The notes: a model not told the origin generated them from the sequence alone. Counted from the stretch's first letter, positions 17,597-26,429 are shown. The stretch: DNA of 64,000 nucleotides from a bacterium (GCA_018266105.1 JAFEBA010000019.1:35874-99873), one strand, 5' to 3'. A program made the numbers and translations.

Positions 17597-19590
17597 TCGT
17601 CGCTCCCGGGTGCATGATCGCTTTCGGACCAGCGTCTGGTTTCGAAATTGGAGGCTCGCCACAGGCTGTAGAGCGGGGGCAACAGCCCCAGCATGACCAT
17701 CATCCAGAAACTTCCCCATTGGGGCAGGTCGGGCTGAATGGTGAGCATGTAAGAAAATAGTCGCCGGGGGTTAGGATTGGGCGGTCCCATGACTTCGGGT
17801 TGGTCCTGCCCTTGCACATTGGACTGTGGCTCAACTCGCAGCAGATACTCGCCGCCCTGGACTCCTGAAAGGTGCGCACCGGCTTCATTGACGGAGTCGG
17901 CCCAAGGCCCCTCGTCATCCGAGCCTCGCTCTTGATAGACCTGCACGGCGGTATCCCGGGCCTGCTGACCTTTTTCGTCGATCAGGCTGATCAGGAAGTA
18001 GCCCCAGCGTTGATCCAGGCCGTTGGCGTGGACAGAGATGTAGAGATTGTGACGCCCAGGGGGCACCGTCACGTTGGCCACTTGAACCCGGTCTGCCTGG
18101 TAGTCCAGGTAATCCCAGTTTCCGGTGAAGCACAGCTTGGGAGTGGTTGCGGCCCGAAAGAGCATGAACAGAAAGCCGGCCACAACCGCCAGCAGGTAGA
18201 TCAGCCAGCGACGACTGGAGGCGGCATAATAAGGGTTGGGTTGGTTATTGGCCACCCCTCGGCTCTCGGGCGGACTGCCCTGCAGACCGAAAGCTTTCCA
18301 GACCTCGGATGCCTGCACATACTGACCCCGAGTCCAGTTGATCTCCTCCTGAGTGCTGTCGGCCGAGAGCACTTCGGGGGGGCAGACGTAGTCCACCACC
18401 TGGCTTCCCTCGCCAGCGCGCACTCGCCAGTAGAATTCGCCGGCGACATAGTCCACGCTGGCATGGGTGGATTGGAAGTGCTTGAAGGTCTTGCCTTCCA
18501 GGGCCAACTGGCTGTTGGTCGGCTGGCCAACCGGCATCCCTTGCGGATTGACCGGCACCTTGTGAAGCGGCTGCAACAGGCTCCAGTGGCCATTGGATTC
18601 GGTCAGCCACTGATAACCTCGGGTGGGTTCATAGAGCAAATACTCGCCCCATTTGTAGCGGATGCCGTCCACCACCGTGGCTTTGGCCATGAATCCGATG
18701 CAGGTGAAAGTTTTGTCCTGGCCCGGCAGTTTGCCCTTTGACCCCAGCGGAACCTTGGCGGGCACCTTGCCCATGGCTTGCTCGAATTTGAGCACATCGC
18801 GAAAGGTGGCGTCGGCGTTGAGATCGATGCCGGAGTCACAATACTGGCAGACCAGTGTTTGCGAGAGGCCGCCCGCCCTGATCTCGTGGGGGGCTCCACA
18901 GGTCGGGCATTTCAGGGTTTTGAGATTGGCGGCGCTGAGCTGAGCTCCCTGACCCTCTTCGTCGCCCAGGCGCAGGCCCTGAAACTTTAATTCTTCGAAC
19001 CGGCACCAGCGGCCCTGAAAGAGCAGGGGAGAATCGTCCGAATAGTCCAGCGTGCCGGCTACGCCGGTGGTGGTGGATAGATCGGCGAAGACGGCTTCGT
19101 AGGAGGTGTCCATCACGAAGGGGAGCTCGCCCTCAAAGGTCAGGGCCGTTCCTCTGGAGACAGACGTGACCACCGCCCGTTGTTTGTCCAGGCCCAGCAT
19201 CTGGCCCAGCTGAATCTGGCTCGAGCCGGGCGCGCCCTCCGCCGGCCGAACGAACGAGACAAAATACTCCCCCAGGTGCTCGCCCAGCCAACCGCCGGCG
19301 CCATTGCTGAAGACGGCAAACCATTCGTTCCAGACTGCGTCGGGCCGGTCCGGTTTGCCCAGAATCATCTGGATCCGGCCCACGACCTCAAAGCTCTTGC
19401 CATCAAAAGTGCCCTGGGTGCCCAGCTTGATCAGCGAAGCGTCAGACTGCAGGGCAGCCACTTTGCCGACCGCTTCAAACTGCATGTTTTTACGCGCCAC
19501 CAAGGTCTGGCAGGCTGAACATACCACGTAAGCCGAGAGCTCGGACTTATAGTTCAGAGTATTGCCGCAGGATGGGCACTGGGACTGCAT
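17593..19590 (-). CDS. DUF4178 protein with two zinc ribbons and C-terminal membrane segments
   Basis: 665 residues. The N-terminus has a zinc ribbon (CPSCGNTLNY...CSACQTLV), then a DUF4178-like module (GTFDGKSFEVVGRIQM...WNEWFAVFSNGAGGWLGEH) and a second ribbon (LKCPTCGAPHE...CQYCDSG near 225-250). A second DUF4178 module follows (DKTFTCIGFMAKATVVDGIRY, WGEYLLYEP) with a C-terminal half (SQLALEGKTFKHFQ...VDYVAGEFYWRV). The last 200 residues have a hydrophobic segment near 465-480 (LIYLLAVVAGFLFMLF), a beta-rich region with RHNLYISVHANG, and a final span near 630-645 (FWMMVMLGLLPPLYSLW). DUF4178 function is unknown; to my knowledge it recurs beside SpeE-like genes. ATG at 19590; ATGA overlap with the next gene. 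Confidence 0.85.
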   Translation of the reverse strand: MQSQCPSCGNTLNYKSELSAYVVCSACQTLVARKNMQFEAVGKVAALQSDASLIKLGTQGTFDGKSFEVVGRIQMILGKPDRPDAVWNEWFAVFSNGAGGWLGEHLGEYFVSFVRPAEGAPGSSQIQLGQMLGLDKQRAVVTSVSRGTALTFEGELPFVMDTSYEAVFADLSTTTGVAGTLDYSDDSPLLFQGRWCRFEELKFQGLRLGDEEGQGAQLSAANLKTLKCPTCGAPHEIRAGGLSQTLVCQYCDSGIDLNADATFRDVLKFEQAMGKVPAKVPLGSKGKLPGQDKTFTCIGFMAKATVVDGIRYKWGEYLLYEPTRGYQWLTESNGHWSLLQPLHKVPVNPQGMPVGQPTNSQLALEGKTFKHFQSTHASVDYVAGEFYWRVRAGEGSQVVDYVCPPEVLSADSTQEEINWTRGQYVQASEVWKAFGLQGSPPESRGVANNQPNPYYAASSRRWLIYLLAVVAGFLFMLFRAATTPKLCFTGNWDYLDYQADRVQVANVTVPPGRHNLYISVHANGLDQRWGYFLISLIDEKGQQARDTAVQVYQERGSDDEGPWADSVNEAGAHLSGVQGGEYLLRVEPQSNVQGQDQPEVMGPPNPNPRRLFSYMLTIQPDLPQWGSFWMMVMLGLLPPLYSLWRASNFETRRWSESDHAPGSDE

Positions 19591-19626
19591 TGCCGGCAGG
19601 ATTTGCCCCGAACGGCTTCAGCTCCT

Positions 19627-20628
19627 TCACCTTCCGAACAGGCCGGGATTCTGCTTGCGTTTCCAGATATAGCCGTCCAGAACGTAGTGAGTGATCTGCG
19701 GGGTCGCCAGCAGCGGCACCAGCCAGGTGTGCCAGTTTTCCAGGCTCCAGGCCATTCCAAAGAGCCAGGAACGTTCGTGCCAGACCGACCGATCCCAGAG
19801 CAATTCCTCACCGTAAGCCAGGGCCCAGAGGCTGACCAGGAAGGCCCACCAGGGGGTGCGGCGGGTCTGATTTCGGCTGTAAATGAGTGCCATGTAGGGA
19901 ATGCCGTGGATGAGCACGTTGGTTACGGTGAAGGCATAGTCAGAGTTGAGCCAGACGATGCCGACATACCAGCAGAACCAGGTCGTGAACACAACCATGT
20001 CCTTGCCCGGTGAGGGCCTGCCCCGACCCAGGTATGAGGCCGCGGCCCGCGCCCCATAAATCAGGAGCGCAGCCCAGTAGAGTGGGGCCAGTCCGTCGGC
20101 CAGCGCGCTGGGCAGGGCGGTGAAGTCTCCAGCCAGGAACCACCAGAATTTCCGCGGTAAGTGAGCGTGCCAGTAGGCCAGTGGGTAGAGGGTGCACAGG
20201 TAGATGGTGAGGGTGTCCAGGACCCGGTGCCAGCCCCCCGGATCATTGTTCTTTGAACGGTACAGGGCGACCCAGCCATACTGTTGGCGCACAAAATGCC
20301 AGACGGCCAGATAGGCCAATCCACGCCAGAATAAGGCCCCACCCGCCCACCAGTAGAACAGACTGCCTCCCAGCCAGGCCAGCACGGGCGTGCCGAAATA
20401 GAGCAAGGGCCGCTGGCGCAATTGCTGGCTGTCAAAGTAGGTGCGAAAGCAGGTTGACCAGACATGGGCTACGTCCACCAGCAATACCGCCACCACCCAG
20501 GTCCACTCGGGAGAGGATCCGTACAGATAGCCCGCGTGAGCCCCCCACAGCAACGCCAGCACCGAAAGCAGGGCGCTACCCAGAAAGACGGCCACATCTC
20601 CGCCCGGCGAAAACAAATACCAGCTCAC
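19627..20628 (-). CDS. Multispanning membrane protein of unknown function
   Basis: 333 residues with about eight or nine hydrophobic helices. Conserved-looking polar and His-containing motifs sit at membrane borders: DVAHVWSTCFRTYFD, AVWHFVRQQYGWVALYR, LIHGIPYMALIYSRN, and a C-terminal PQITHYVLDGYIWKRK. Recurring His/Asp residues in the membrane recall metal-dependent membrane oxygenases such as the Brp/Blh carotene dioxygenases, but this is a weak analogy and I do not recognise the family. The start is a GTG at 20628 with a poor ribosome site. The gene lies 36 bp upstream of the DUF4178 gene and is probably first in that operon. Confidence 0.75.
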   Translation of the reverse strand: MSWYLFSPGGDVAVFLGSALLSVLALLWGAHAGYLYGSSPEWTWVVAVLLVDVAHVWSTCFRTYFDSQQLRQRPLLYFGTPVLAWLGGSLFYWWAGGALFWRGLAYLAVWHFVRQQYGWVALYRSKNNDPGGWHRVLDTLTIYLCTLYPLAYWHAHLPRKFWWFLAGDFTALPSALADGLAPLYWAALLIYGARAAASYLGRGRPSPGKDMVVFTTWFCWYVGIVWLNSDYAFTVTNVLIHGIPYMALIYSRNQTRRTPWWAFLVSLWALAYGEELLWDRSVWHERSWLFGMAWSLENWHTWLVPLLATPQITHYVLDGYIWKRKQNPGLFGR

Positions 20629-20704
20629 CGCAGCCGATTTTCGCCGGCCAAAGGCAGAGCCCCGCTCACGTTTGGTTCATTGTCTTTTATTCGCAAAAGA
20701 AGAC

Positions 20705-20733
20705 TTGACCGACGAGCTTGCGAAATTGATAAG
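20705..20733 (+). promoter_or_regulatory. Possible sigma-70-type promoter giving a near-leaderless mRNA
   Basis: TTGACC (20705-20710) and GATAAG (20728-20733) are 17 bp apart. The predicted transcription start would fall at about 20740, on the ATG at 20739. No Shine-Dalgarno sequence separates the -10 box from the ATG, so translation may be leaderless. The -10 box is a weak match. Confidence 0.35.
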
Positions 20734-20738
20734 ACTTT

Positions 20739-22961
20739 ATGGCCAACTCATCCGGAAGCTTTAATGTCGGGGGCACGCCTCTGGACCGGGCCCAATTTAA
20801 TCCTCAGGTCATGCGCCAGCTGACCACGGCTGCGGGGGCGGTGCCCCTGGATGGGAACAATGCCAAAAGCTGGAGTCAGCTGGCCGACACCATCGAGCAT
20901 CAGGACGAAGTCACCAAAGAGGACTTTGATTCATTTCGTACGTTGGCCAAGGAGGTTCGGGAAGAGCGCCGGGATATGCGCAAGCGCGCCCCCGGCGGAT
21001 ACCGCGACCCGAAGGTGGCTGCCGCTCTCGTCCCACTGAATGTTTTTGAGACTAAAATGAGCAAGCTGACCGAGGCTCAGCGATTGATCGGCGCCAAAGT
21101 GGCGGTGGGTTCCGCAGCCGGTGCCGGCTTTGGCGCCGCCAACGTGGTCACGGCTTACCATGCCTATGCCAACCTGCCTAAGGGCCACCTCAAGGAGCTG
21201 GTCAAGGCGATGGAATCGGAGCCGGGTCAGCTGACCTTTCCTGGCAATAGAGTCGAGCAAGTCCATCAGGAAAAGCTTTGGCACTCCATGAACACTCTGT
21301 TGGACGAGGGCACGGCCACGGCCCAGGCCGGCAAACCGGTGGAGGTGAATGCCCAGTACTATGAGCTGACCAGCCAACAGATCTTGGGCAAGCTGGCCCA
21401 GAACGCGGCCGCCGGCAATAAGGTCAGGGTCAATGTTGATCCGGGCCATCTGCTGCCCTACAAGGGCACCACTCTGGATGCAGATGATCTACCGGACAAG
21501 TTGCGCGGCTTATTGCAGCTGGCCGATTCCCCCGGGGATGTGGCCATCTCCATGTATCCAGTCAACAAGAATCTGGGCAGCGGCACCGACCTGATGCATC
21601 GCAAGGGTCTGCGGGTTGGCGACAAGTTCTTGCTCTCAGGGATGAATGCCAACAGTGGTTCCGGGGAGAACGTGGATGCGGGCTATATCATCGAAGGCCC
21701 GGCCGCTCGCAAGCTGGTGCAGAATTTTTCGCGCGACGTGCAGAATAGCAAAGACGCTTCGCTGGAAGACCTCTACGGCGACAAGGGGATCAATGGCCTG
21801 GTGGAGCGGGATGTACGCATGGGCCGCCGCGGCTTAATGAGCCTGGTGGATGCCCTGGACGGACCTTCGCCGCCCGGCTCGGATCTGGCCCGACCTCAGA
21901 CCTATGCCCAACTGCAGGGGCATTTCAAAGAGCACGGATTTGATCTGGACAAGTTTATCGATCTCCCCGCCGACGAAAAGGGTCCACATCTGGATAATGC
22001 CGTGGCCGATAACAAGCCGCTGCCGCTTTCCGATTACGGCAAACGGCGTCTGGCTGACCTGATTAAACTGGTGCACAAAGAAGTGCACAGTCCTGAGAAT
22101 CAAAAGCGCCTGGACGATATCAAGCCCCCCGCCGACGCCGCCAAGGGGACTTCGGTGGTCTCTCTGGCCGACACTCCAACCGAGCGCGAGCAGCTCTTGC
22201 TTCAGTCGATCAACGAGGCCGAAAAGTTCATTTATGTTCCAGCCTTTGTCATGACCCGACCGGTGGCGGCCGCCCTGGCGGCCAAAGCTAAAGATATGGA
22301 AGCGTCCGGGAAAAAGATCGATATTCGCGTGCTGGCTGATCCGGGCATCTATCCAGACGGAGGAACTCCCAACTCCTGGGGGGTTAAGTTCCTGGAGGAC
22401 AACAATATCCCCGTGCGCTGGGCTGCCTTACCCCGTACCGGCGGCCATGACCGCAAGGTGCACGCCAAGGAGTTGCTGACCGATAAGACCGATTTTGTGG
22501 GCAGCACCAATTTCTCCAATAAAGGCTTGCGCGAGAATCACGAACACAGCGGCGCCATTCATTTCAATCCCGACGATCCGCTGTCGGTGCGCCAGCAACA
22601 GCAGGCCAAGAACGCCTTCGAGGAGCTTTGGGACAATTTCAGCGTACCGACCAATACGTTGCAGACGGCCCAAAAGCTGAAGCAAAACTACCAGGGCGCG
22701 GACAAGGAGTTTCAGATCGAGGACGCCCGTGGTGGCGTCATTCGCAGAGAGATCCGGGGCATTGAAAACTACGAGAAGGAAAGCGGCGCCTGGGTTGGCC
22801 AGCAGATCGGCGCGCTCAAGCTCGACGGCAAAGTCCAGGAATTGATCGCCCAGGGTTGGGATGACGGAAATGCTAAGCTCAAGGCTGTGCGGGAGGCCAT
22901 GGGCCCCGATCAGTTCTTGCAGGGACTGCATGCTCTGCCTGGCTATCAAGCTCTGCATTGA
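20739..22961 (+). CDS. Phospholipase D-superfamily protein, tandem paralogue 1
   Basis: 740 residues with no signal peptide; the N-terminus is Ser/Asn/Gly-rich (MANSSGSFNVGGTPLDR). Two PLD half-sites are visible. The C-terminal one is canonical: H575, K577 and D582 in HAKELLTD, followed by FVGSTNFSNKGL. The N-terminal one is atypical: H287, K289 and D295 in MHRKGLRVGD, with five instead of four residues between Lys and Asp, then LLSGMNANSGSGEN. Together they could form one phosphodiesterase site for phospholipid or nucleic acid. The first 250 residues are a helical domain shared with the next gene. The tandem copy at 23049 matches along its whole length. Uncharacterised beyond PLD; secretion by a non-Sec route is an inference. 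Confidence 0.85.
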   Translation: MANSSGSFNVGGTPLDRAQFNPQVMRQLTTAAGAVPLDGNNAKSWSQLADTIEHQDEVTKEDFDSFRTLAKEVREERRDMRKRAPGGYRDPKVAAALVPLNVFETKMSKLTEAQRLIGAKVAVGSAAGAGFGAANVVTAYHAYANLPKGHLKELVKAMESEPGQLTFPGNRVEQVHQEKLWHSMNTLLDEGTATAQAGKPVEVNAQYYELTSQQILGKLAQNAAAGNKVRVNVDPGHLLPYKGTTLDADDLPDKLRGLLQLADSPGDVAISMYPVNKNLGSGTDLMHRKGLRVGDKFLLSGMNANSGSGENVDAGYIIEGPAARKLVQNFSRDVQNSKDASLEDLYGDKGINGLVERDVRMGRRGLMSLVDALDGPSPPGSDLARPQTYAQLQGHFKEHGFDLDKFIDLPADEKGPHLDNAVADNKPLPLSDYGKRRLADLIKLVHKEVHSPENQKRLDDIKPPADAAKGTSVVSLADTPTEREQLLLQSINEAEKFIYVPAFVMTRPVAAALAAKAKDMEASGKKIDIRVLADPGIYPDGGTPNSWGVKFLEDNNIPVRWAALPRTGGHDRKVHAKELLTDKTDFVGSTNFSNKGLRENHEHSGAIHFNPDDPLSVRQQQQAKNAFEELWDNFSVPTNTLQTAQKLKQNYQGADKEFQIEDARGGVIRREIRGIENYEKESGAWVGQQIGALKLDGKVQELIAQGWDDGNAKLKAVREAMGPDQFLQGLHALPGYQALH

Positions 22962-22967
22962 CCGGTT

Positions 22968-22980
22968 GTTAACAAAATGG
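22968..22980 (+). promoter_or_regulatory. Shared upstream element, copy 1
   Basis: GTTAACAAAATGG, followed 6 bp later by TTCGGC (22987-22992). It ends 68 bp before the ATG at 23049. Related copies precede the genes starting at 26246 and 33258 at nearly the same distance (consensus GTTNACAANNTGG). The TTNACA part could be a -35 hexamer, but no good -10 box follows, so an activator site or alternative sigma promoter is possible. Confidence 0.4.
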
Positions 22981-23048
22981 CAATAATTCGGCGCGGAATT
23001 TGCAACATACTCTCAGAACATGGCTCAGAGTAGATCTGGAGGCGCTGA

Positions 23049-25301
23049 ATGAATCCTAATTCTAGCTTTAATGTCGGTGGTACACCGCTGGACCGCAACA
23101 AGTACAATGCGGACCGATTCGCCAAGCTCGCCGATATTGCGGCCAGGGTGCCGGTCGAAGGTAACAAGTCGGCCGATGAATGGCACGAAGTTGCTGACCG
23201 CATCAAAAAGAACGACAACGTCTCCAAGGAAGACCTGGCAGCCTTTCAAGAGTTGAACAAAGCCGCCAAGCCCGAGATGACGCGGATTCGTAAGGAGCTG
23301 GCGGCAACCGGTTTCAAGGACGAAAAGCTCAAGGCTCAGATGGTGCCGTTCAACCTCTTCATGGGTCCTTTCGGACGCCTGACTGAGTCGCTGCGCCTGG
23401 CCAACGCAAGAGTGGCGGTGGAAGCTCTGGCCGGTGCTTCCTTCGGCCCGCTGAGCGTGGTTGCGGCCTATCACGCCTATGCCAACCTGGCTCAGGCTCC
23501 GCTTCAGGACCTGGTGAGTGGCATCCAGAAAGTTGAGGCCGGCAAGGCCGAGAACTACTACCCCGGCAATGCCGTTCAGGAATTTCACCACGAACAGGTC
23601 TGGCAGAAGATGAATCAGATGCTGGATGCCGGTTTGGAGTCGGCCAAGGCCGGTAAACCGGTCGAGATCAATGCCCAGTATTATGAGCTGACCAGTCCCG
23701 ATTTCGTGAGTAAGCTGGCCCAGAACGCGGCGGCCGGCAACAAGGTTCGCATCAATGTCGACCCCGGTCGTCTGGTGGCCTACAAGGGGAACACCATCGA
23801 AATGGATGACTACCCCGACAAGATGCGTACGATCTTGCAGTTCTCACAGGCCAAGGGTGACATCGGCATCTCCACCTATCCCGTGACCAAGATTCTGGGG
23901 GACCCCAACGATCTGATGCATCGCAAGGGTCTGCGGGTGGGAGACGAGTTCTTTCTCTCTGGAATGAACGCCAACTCGGGTTCCGGCGAAAACATTGACG
24001 CCGGTTACTCCATTCAGGGACCTGCCGCTCGTCAGCTGGTGCACAACTTCGCCCGGGACGTCAAAGACAGCCAGGGTCACACCGATGAGGATGTCTATGG
24101 CGAAAAAGCCATCTCCACTTTCAAGGAGAAGACGGTGCTCTTTGGGGCACGCGGCATCGTATCGCTGATTGACGCCCTGTCCGGCCCCTCGCCGGCGGGG
24201 ACCCCCCTGGAGAAGTTCAAGGACTTCAAATCACTGAACGAATGGGCCAAAGACAAGGGCTTCGACCTCCGCCAGATGTTCGATTGCCCGGCTGCTCAAC
24301 TGGATCCCCTGGTGACGGCCGCCCTGACGGGTGGGCCGCCCGTGCCCGTCACGGATTTCACCAAGGATAAGATTCTGGAGCTTTCCCAGAAGGCGATGAA
24401 CGTCACTCGTACGCCAGAGAATGTCAGTCGGCTGAATGACATTTCTCTACCCAAGGGTGACCCTCAGGGCAACACTGTGGTCTCATTGGCCGACCAGCCC
24501 ACCGAGCGCGAAACCGAGTTGATCATGGCCATCCAGAAGGCGGAGAAGTTCATTTTTGTGCCAGCCTTCGTCATGACCAAGCCGATCGCGGCCGCCCTGG
24601 TGGCCAAGAACAACGAGATGAAGGAAGCCGGTAAGGAGTTTGATGTGCGCGTCATCGCCGACCCCGGCATCTATCCGGACGGCGGCACTCCCAACGAAGA
24701 CGGCGTGCGGATGCTGGAAGACGGCGGGGTTCCAGTGCGCTGGGCCCTGTTGCCCCGCTGCGGAGAGCACGATCGAAAGATTCACGCCAAGGAACTGCTG
24801 ACCGACAAGTCCGAGTTCTTCGGCAGCACCAATTTCTCCAAGAAGGGTCTGCGCGAGAACTGGGAGCACAGCGGCGTCGTGCACTTCGATGACGGAGACG
24901 CTCACGCCCAGGAAGAGCTTAAGGGCGCCCGGGCTCACTTCGAAGACCTTTGGGAGCATTTCAGCTATGAGTGTAACTCGCTCAAGCTGGCCGGGCTCTG
25001 GAAGAAGAATTACACCGGGCCCGACAAGCTTGAGCAGATTGAGGATGCCCGCTTTGGCGCCATTCGCAAGGTGCTGAAAGGTGTCGAGAAATACGAAGAA
25101 GAGACCGGTAGCTGGATGCTGCAGCAGATGCAGAAGCCTGAAATTCAGACCCTGATGCACCAGATGATTGCTACCGGCATCGATGAGATGAGCGCTGCTC
25201 ACCTGGCTGTGCGCAAGAACATGGGCGATGAAGCTTATTTTGGAGCCCTGCAGGGTCTGCCCAGCTATGGCGAGCTCAAGCGTCTGGCCCCTCGCAGCTA
25301 A
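23049..25301 (+). CDS. Phospholipase D-superfamily protein, tandem paralogue 2
   Basis: 750 residues. It is a full-length paralogue of the preceding gene; shared landmarks include SFNVGGTPLDR near the start, VTAYHAYANL/VAAYHAYANL, EINAQYYELTS and the PLD sites. The canonical half-site is H579, K581, D586 (HAKELLTD) followed by FFGSTNFSKKGL. The other is H291 in MHRKGLRVGD with the same one-residue-longer Lys-Asp spacing as its neighbour, so the spacing predates the duplication. No signal peptide. The ATG has a TGGAGG ribosome site, unlike copy 1. An 87-bp gap from copy 1 contains the shared upstream element, so the copies may be separately controlled. A strong terminator follows at 25325. Confidence 0.85.
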   Translation: MNPNSSFNVGGTPLDRNKYNADRFAKLADIAARVPVEGNKSADEWHEVADRIKKNDNVSKEDLAAFQELNKAAKPEMTRIRKELAATGFKDEKLKAQMVPFNLFMGPFGRLTESLRLANARVAVEALAGASFGPLSVVAAYHAYANLAQAPLQDLVSGIQKVEAGKAENYYPGNAVQEFHHEQVWQKMNQMLDAGLESAKAGKPVEINAQYYELTSPDFVSKLAQNAAAGNKVRINVDPGRLVAYKGNTIEMDDYPDKMRTILQFSQAKGDIGISTYPVTKILGDPNDLMHRKGLRVGDEFFLSGMNANSGSGENIDAGYSIQGPAARQLVHNFARDVKDSQGHTDEDVYGEKAISTFKEKTVLFGARGIVSLIDALSGPSPAGTPLEKFKDFKSLNEWAKDKGFDLRQMFDCPAAQLDPLVTAALTGGPPVPVTDFTKDKILELSQKAMNVTRTPENVSRLNDISLPKGDPQGNTVVSLADQPTERETELIMAIQKAEKFIFVPAFVMTKPIAAALVAKNNEMKEAGKEFDVRVIADPGIYPDGGTPNEDGVRMLEDGGVPVRWALLPRCGEHDRKIHAKELLTDKSEFFGSTNFSKKGLRENWEHSGVVHFDDGDAHAQEELKGARAHFEDLWEHFSYECNSLKLAGLWKKNYTGPDKLEQIEDARFGAIRKVLKGVEKYEEETGSWMLQQMQKPEIQTLMHQMIATGIDEMSAAHLAVRKNMGDEAYFGALQGLPSYGELKRLAPRS

Positions 25302-25324
25302 GCGGCTCTCAGCTCGACACGGAC

Positions 25325-25362
25325 AAAAAAAAGGGGTTGAACCTTCAGGTTCAGCCCCTTTT
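25325..25362. terminator. Bidirectional intrinsic terminator
   Basis: A-run, then a hairpin with stem GGGGTTGAACC / GGTTCAGCCCC (one bulged or mismatched position) around a TTCA loop, then TTTT. A-run and T-run flank the stem, so it can act on both the PLD gene (plus) and the convergent glycine-zipper gene (minus). Confidence 0.88.
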
Positions 25363-25379
25363 CGCTTCTGGACCTTTGT

Positions 25380-26246
25380 TTACTTGGTCTTGTTTTTGTC
25401 GGCTTCTTCTTTGGCCGCTTCCTGTTTGGCTTTTTCGATATTCTTGATCAGATTGGGGTATTCCGTCGGATTCTCTTTGAGGTTCTGTCGGGCGTGCACC
25501 ACACCACCGATGAGTGCGCCGACCGGGGCGGCCGAAACGATGCCGGCCGCAGCGCCAGCCAGTCCGCCGTGGACACCGGCCAGAGCGCCCAGCACGGCTC
25601 CTCCGTAATGTCCTAGCAGTCCGCCGGCCAGGCCGCCGACGATGACGCCACCGAGGCCATAGAACAGGGCGCGGACATCCTGTGGACCTTTGGAAATTCC
25701 CAGATAGCCCAGACCCGCGGCGCCTCCGACCACGCCCACGGTTCCAAGCGTGTAGCCGGCAGTCGCTCCGACCACTCCACCTACCACGCCGCCCATCGCG
25801 CCCAGGCCCGCGGCCAGGCCGCCCAGGGCCACTGCGCCGAGCGCGATGCCGGCCCGGCTGGACTTCAGGAGCTTGCCGAATTCTTTCATGGTGGCCTCGT
25901 TCTCGGCCTTGTCGTTCTTGGGTGCGGGAGCCGGGGTTGGAGCTGGAGCGGGTGCCGGGCTCGCGGTCTGGTTGGTGGGAGCTGCCGGGGTTTGAGGGGG
26001 GGCTACGGGCGGCTTAGGAGCATTGGGCTGTTCAGGCACCATTTCGACGTGGACGGCGATGCCGGCCTTGGAGTGTTCTGAGAGCGTCTGCTGAAACTGC
26101 GCGCTGTTCAACTGGGAAGGGGTGACCTGGAGCTTGACCTCGCGGCTCCCGGCCTGAAAACCGTCGATGTCCGGGGTGACCGGGGATCCGGCGGGCTTTT
26201 TCAGGCCTGCAATATGTTGAAATGACGGGGCGCTCGCAATTTTCAT
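25380..26246 (-). CDS. Glycine-zipper protein with Pro/Ala linker and no signal peptide
   Basis: 288 residues from the ATG at 26246 (AGGTGG ribosome site); a GTG three codons earlier is less likely. The N-terminus is short, Ser/Ala/Ile-rich and polar (MKIASAPSFQHIAGLKK). Residues 30-70 form a small beta-prone region (VKLQVTPSQLNSAQF, GIAVHVEMV), then a Pro/Ala-rich linker (75-110), a charged segment, and a Gly-rich hydrophobic block at about 130-250 with several glycine zippers (GALAGVHGGLAGAAAG). The C-terminus is Lys/Glu-rich. The architecture of soluble N-terminus, flexible linker and membrane-inserting glycine block resembles translocated membrane-targeting effectors or pore-formers, but no homology is recognised. 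It is preceded by the shared upstream element. Confidence 0.75.
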   Translation of the reverse strand: MKIASAPSFQHIAGLKKPAGSPVTPDIDGFQAGSREVKLQVTPSQLNSAQFQQTLSEHSKAGIAVHVEMVPEQPNAPKPPVAPPQTPAAPTNQTASPAPAPAPTPAPAPKNDKAENEATMKEFGKLLKSSRAGIALGAVALGGLAAGLGAMGGVVGGVVGATAGYTLGTVGVVGGAAGLGYLGISKGPQDVRALFYGLGGVIVGGLAGGLLGHYGGAVLGALAGVHGGLAGAAAGIVSAAPVGALIGGVVHARQNLKENPTEYPNLIKNIEKAKQEAAKEEADKNKTK

Positions 26247-26429
26247 AACTTCCACCTGGCTCTGTTTGTTTGGTATGCCCCCAGAGTAGTGAGGGCGCCG
26301 GAAAAAGTACTGAAACCAGGTTGTGAACGGTTTGTGGTGAGATCTGTGGAAACTGTTTACATTGGCAATATTTCGTCAAACTGTGGATGGTTGTTCCCGG
26401 CTGGCACCCGTGTTTCTATAGGGGTGAGC
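26247..26429. other. Upstream region between glycine-zipper gene and RNA candidate
   Basis: No gene is visible here. It holds the shared upstream element (26316-26328) for the minus-strand gene. A cluster of TGTG-containing words follows (26321, 26335, 26347, 26382), two of which resemble DnaA boxes only weakly. A possible -35/-10 pair TTGTTC (26391) and TCTATA (26415) lies before the structured RNA candidate. CACCC (26405) can pair with GGGTG (26422). Confidence 0.4.
26316..26328 (-). promoter_or_regulatory. Shared upstream element, copy 2
   Basis: On the minus strand GTTCACAACCTGG, followed about 11 bp later by TTCCGGC. It ends 69 bp before the ATG at 26246. Same consensus and distance as copies at 22968 and 33332. 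Confidence 0.4.

Noticed and set aside
26321..26390. Cluster of TGTG-type words resembling DnaA boxes
   Set aside because: Only two contain TGTGGA and neither matches the nine-base box fully. There is no dnaA, dnaN or AT-rich unwinding tract next to them, so an origin is not supported.
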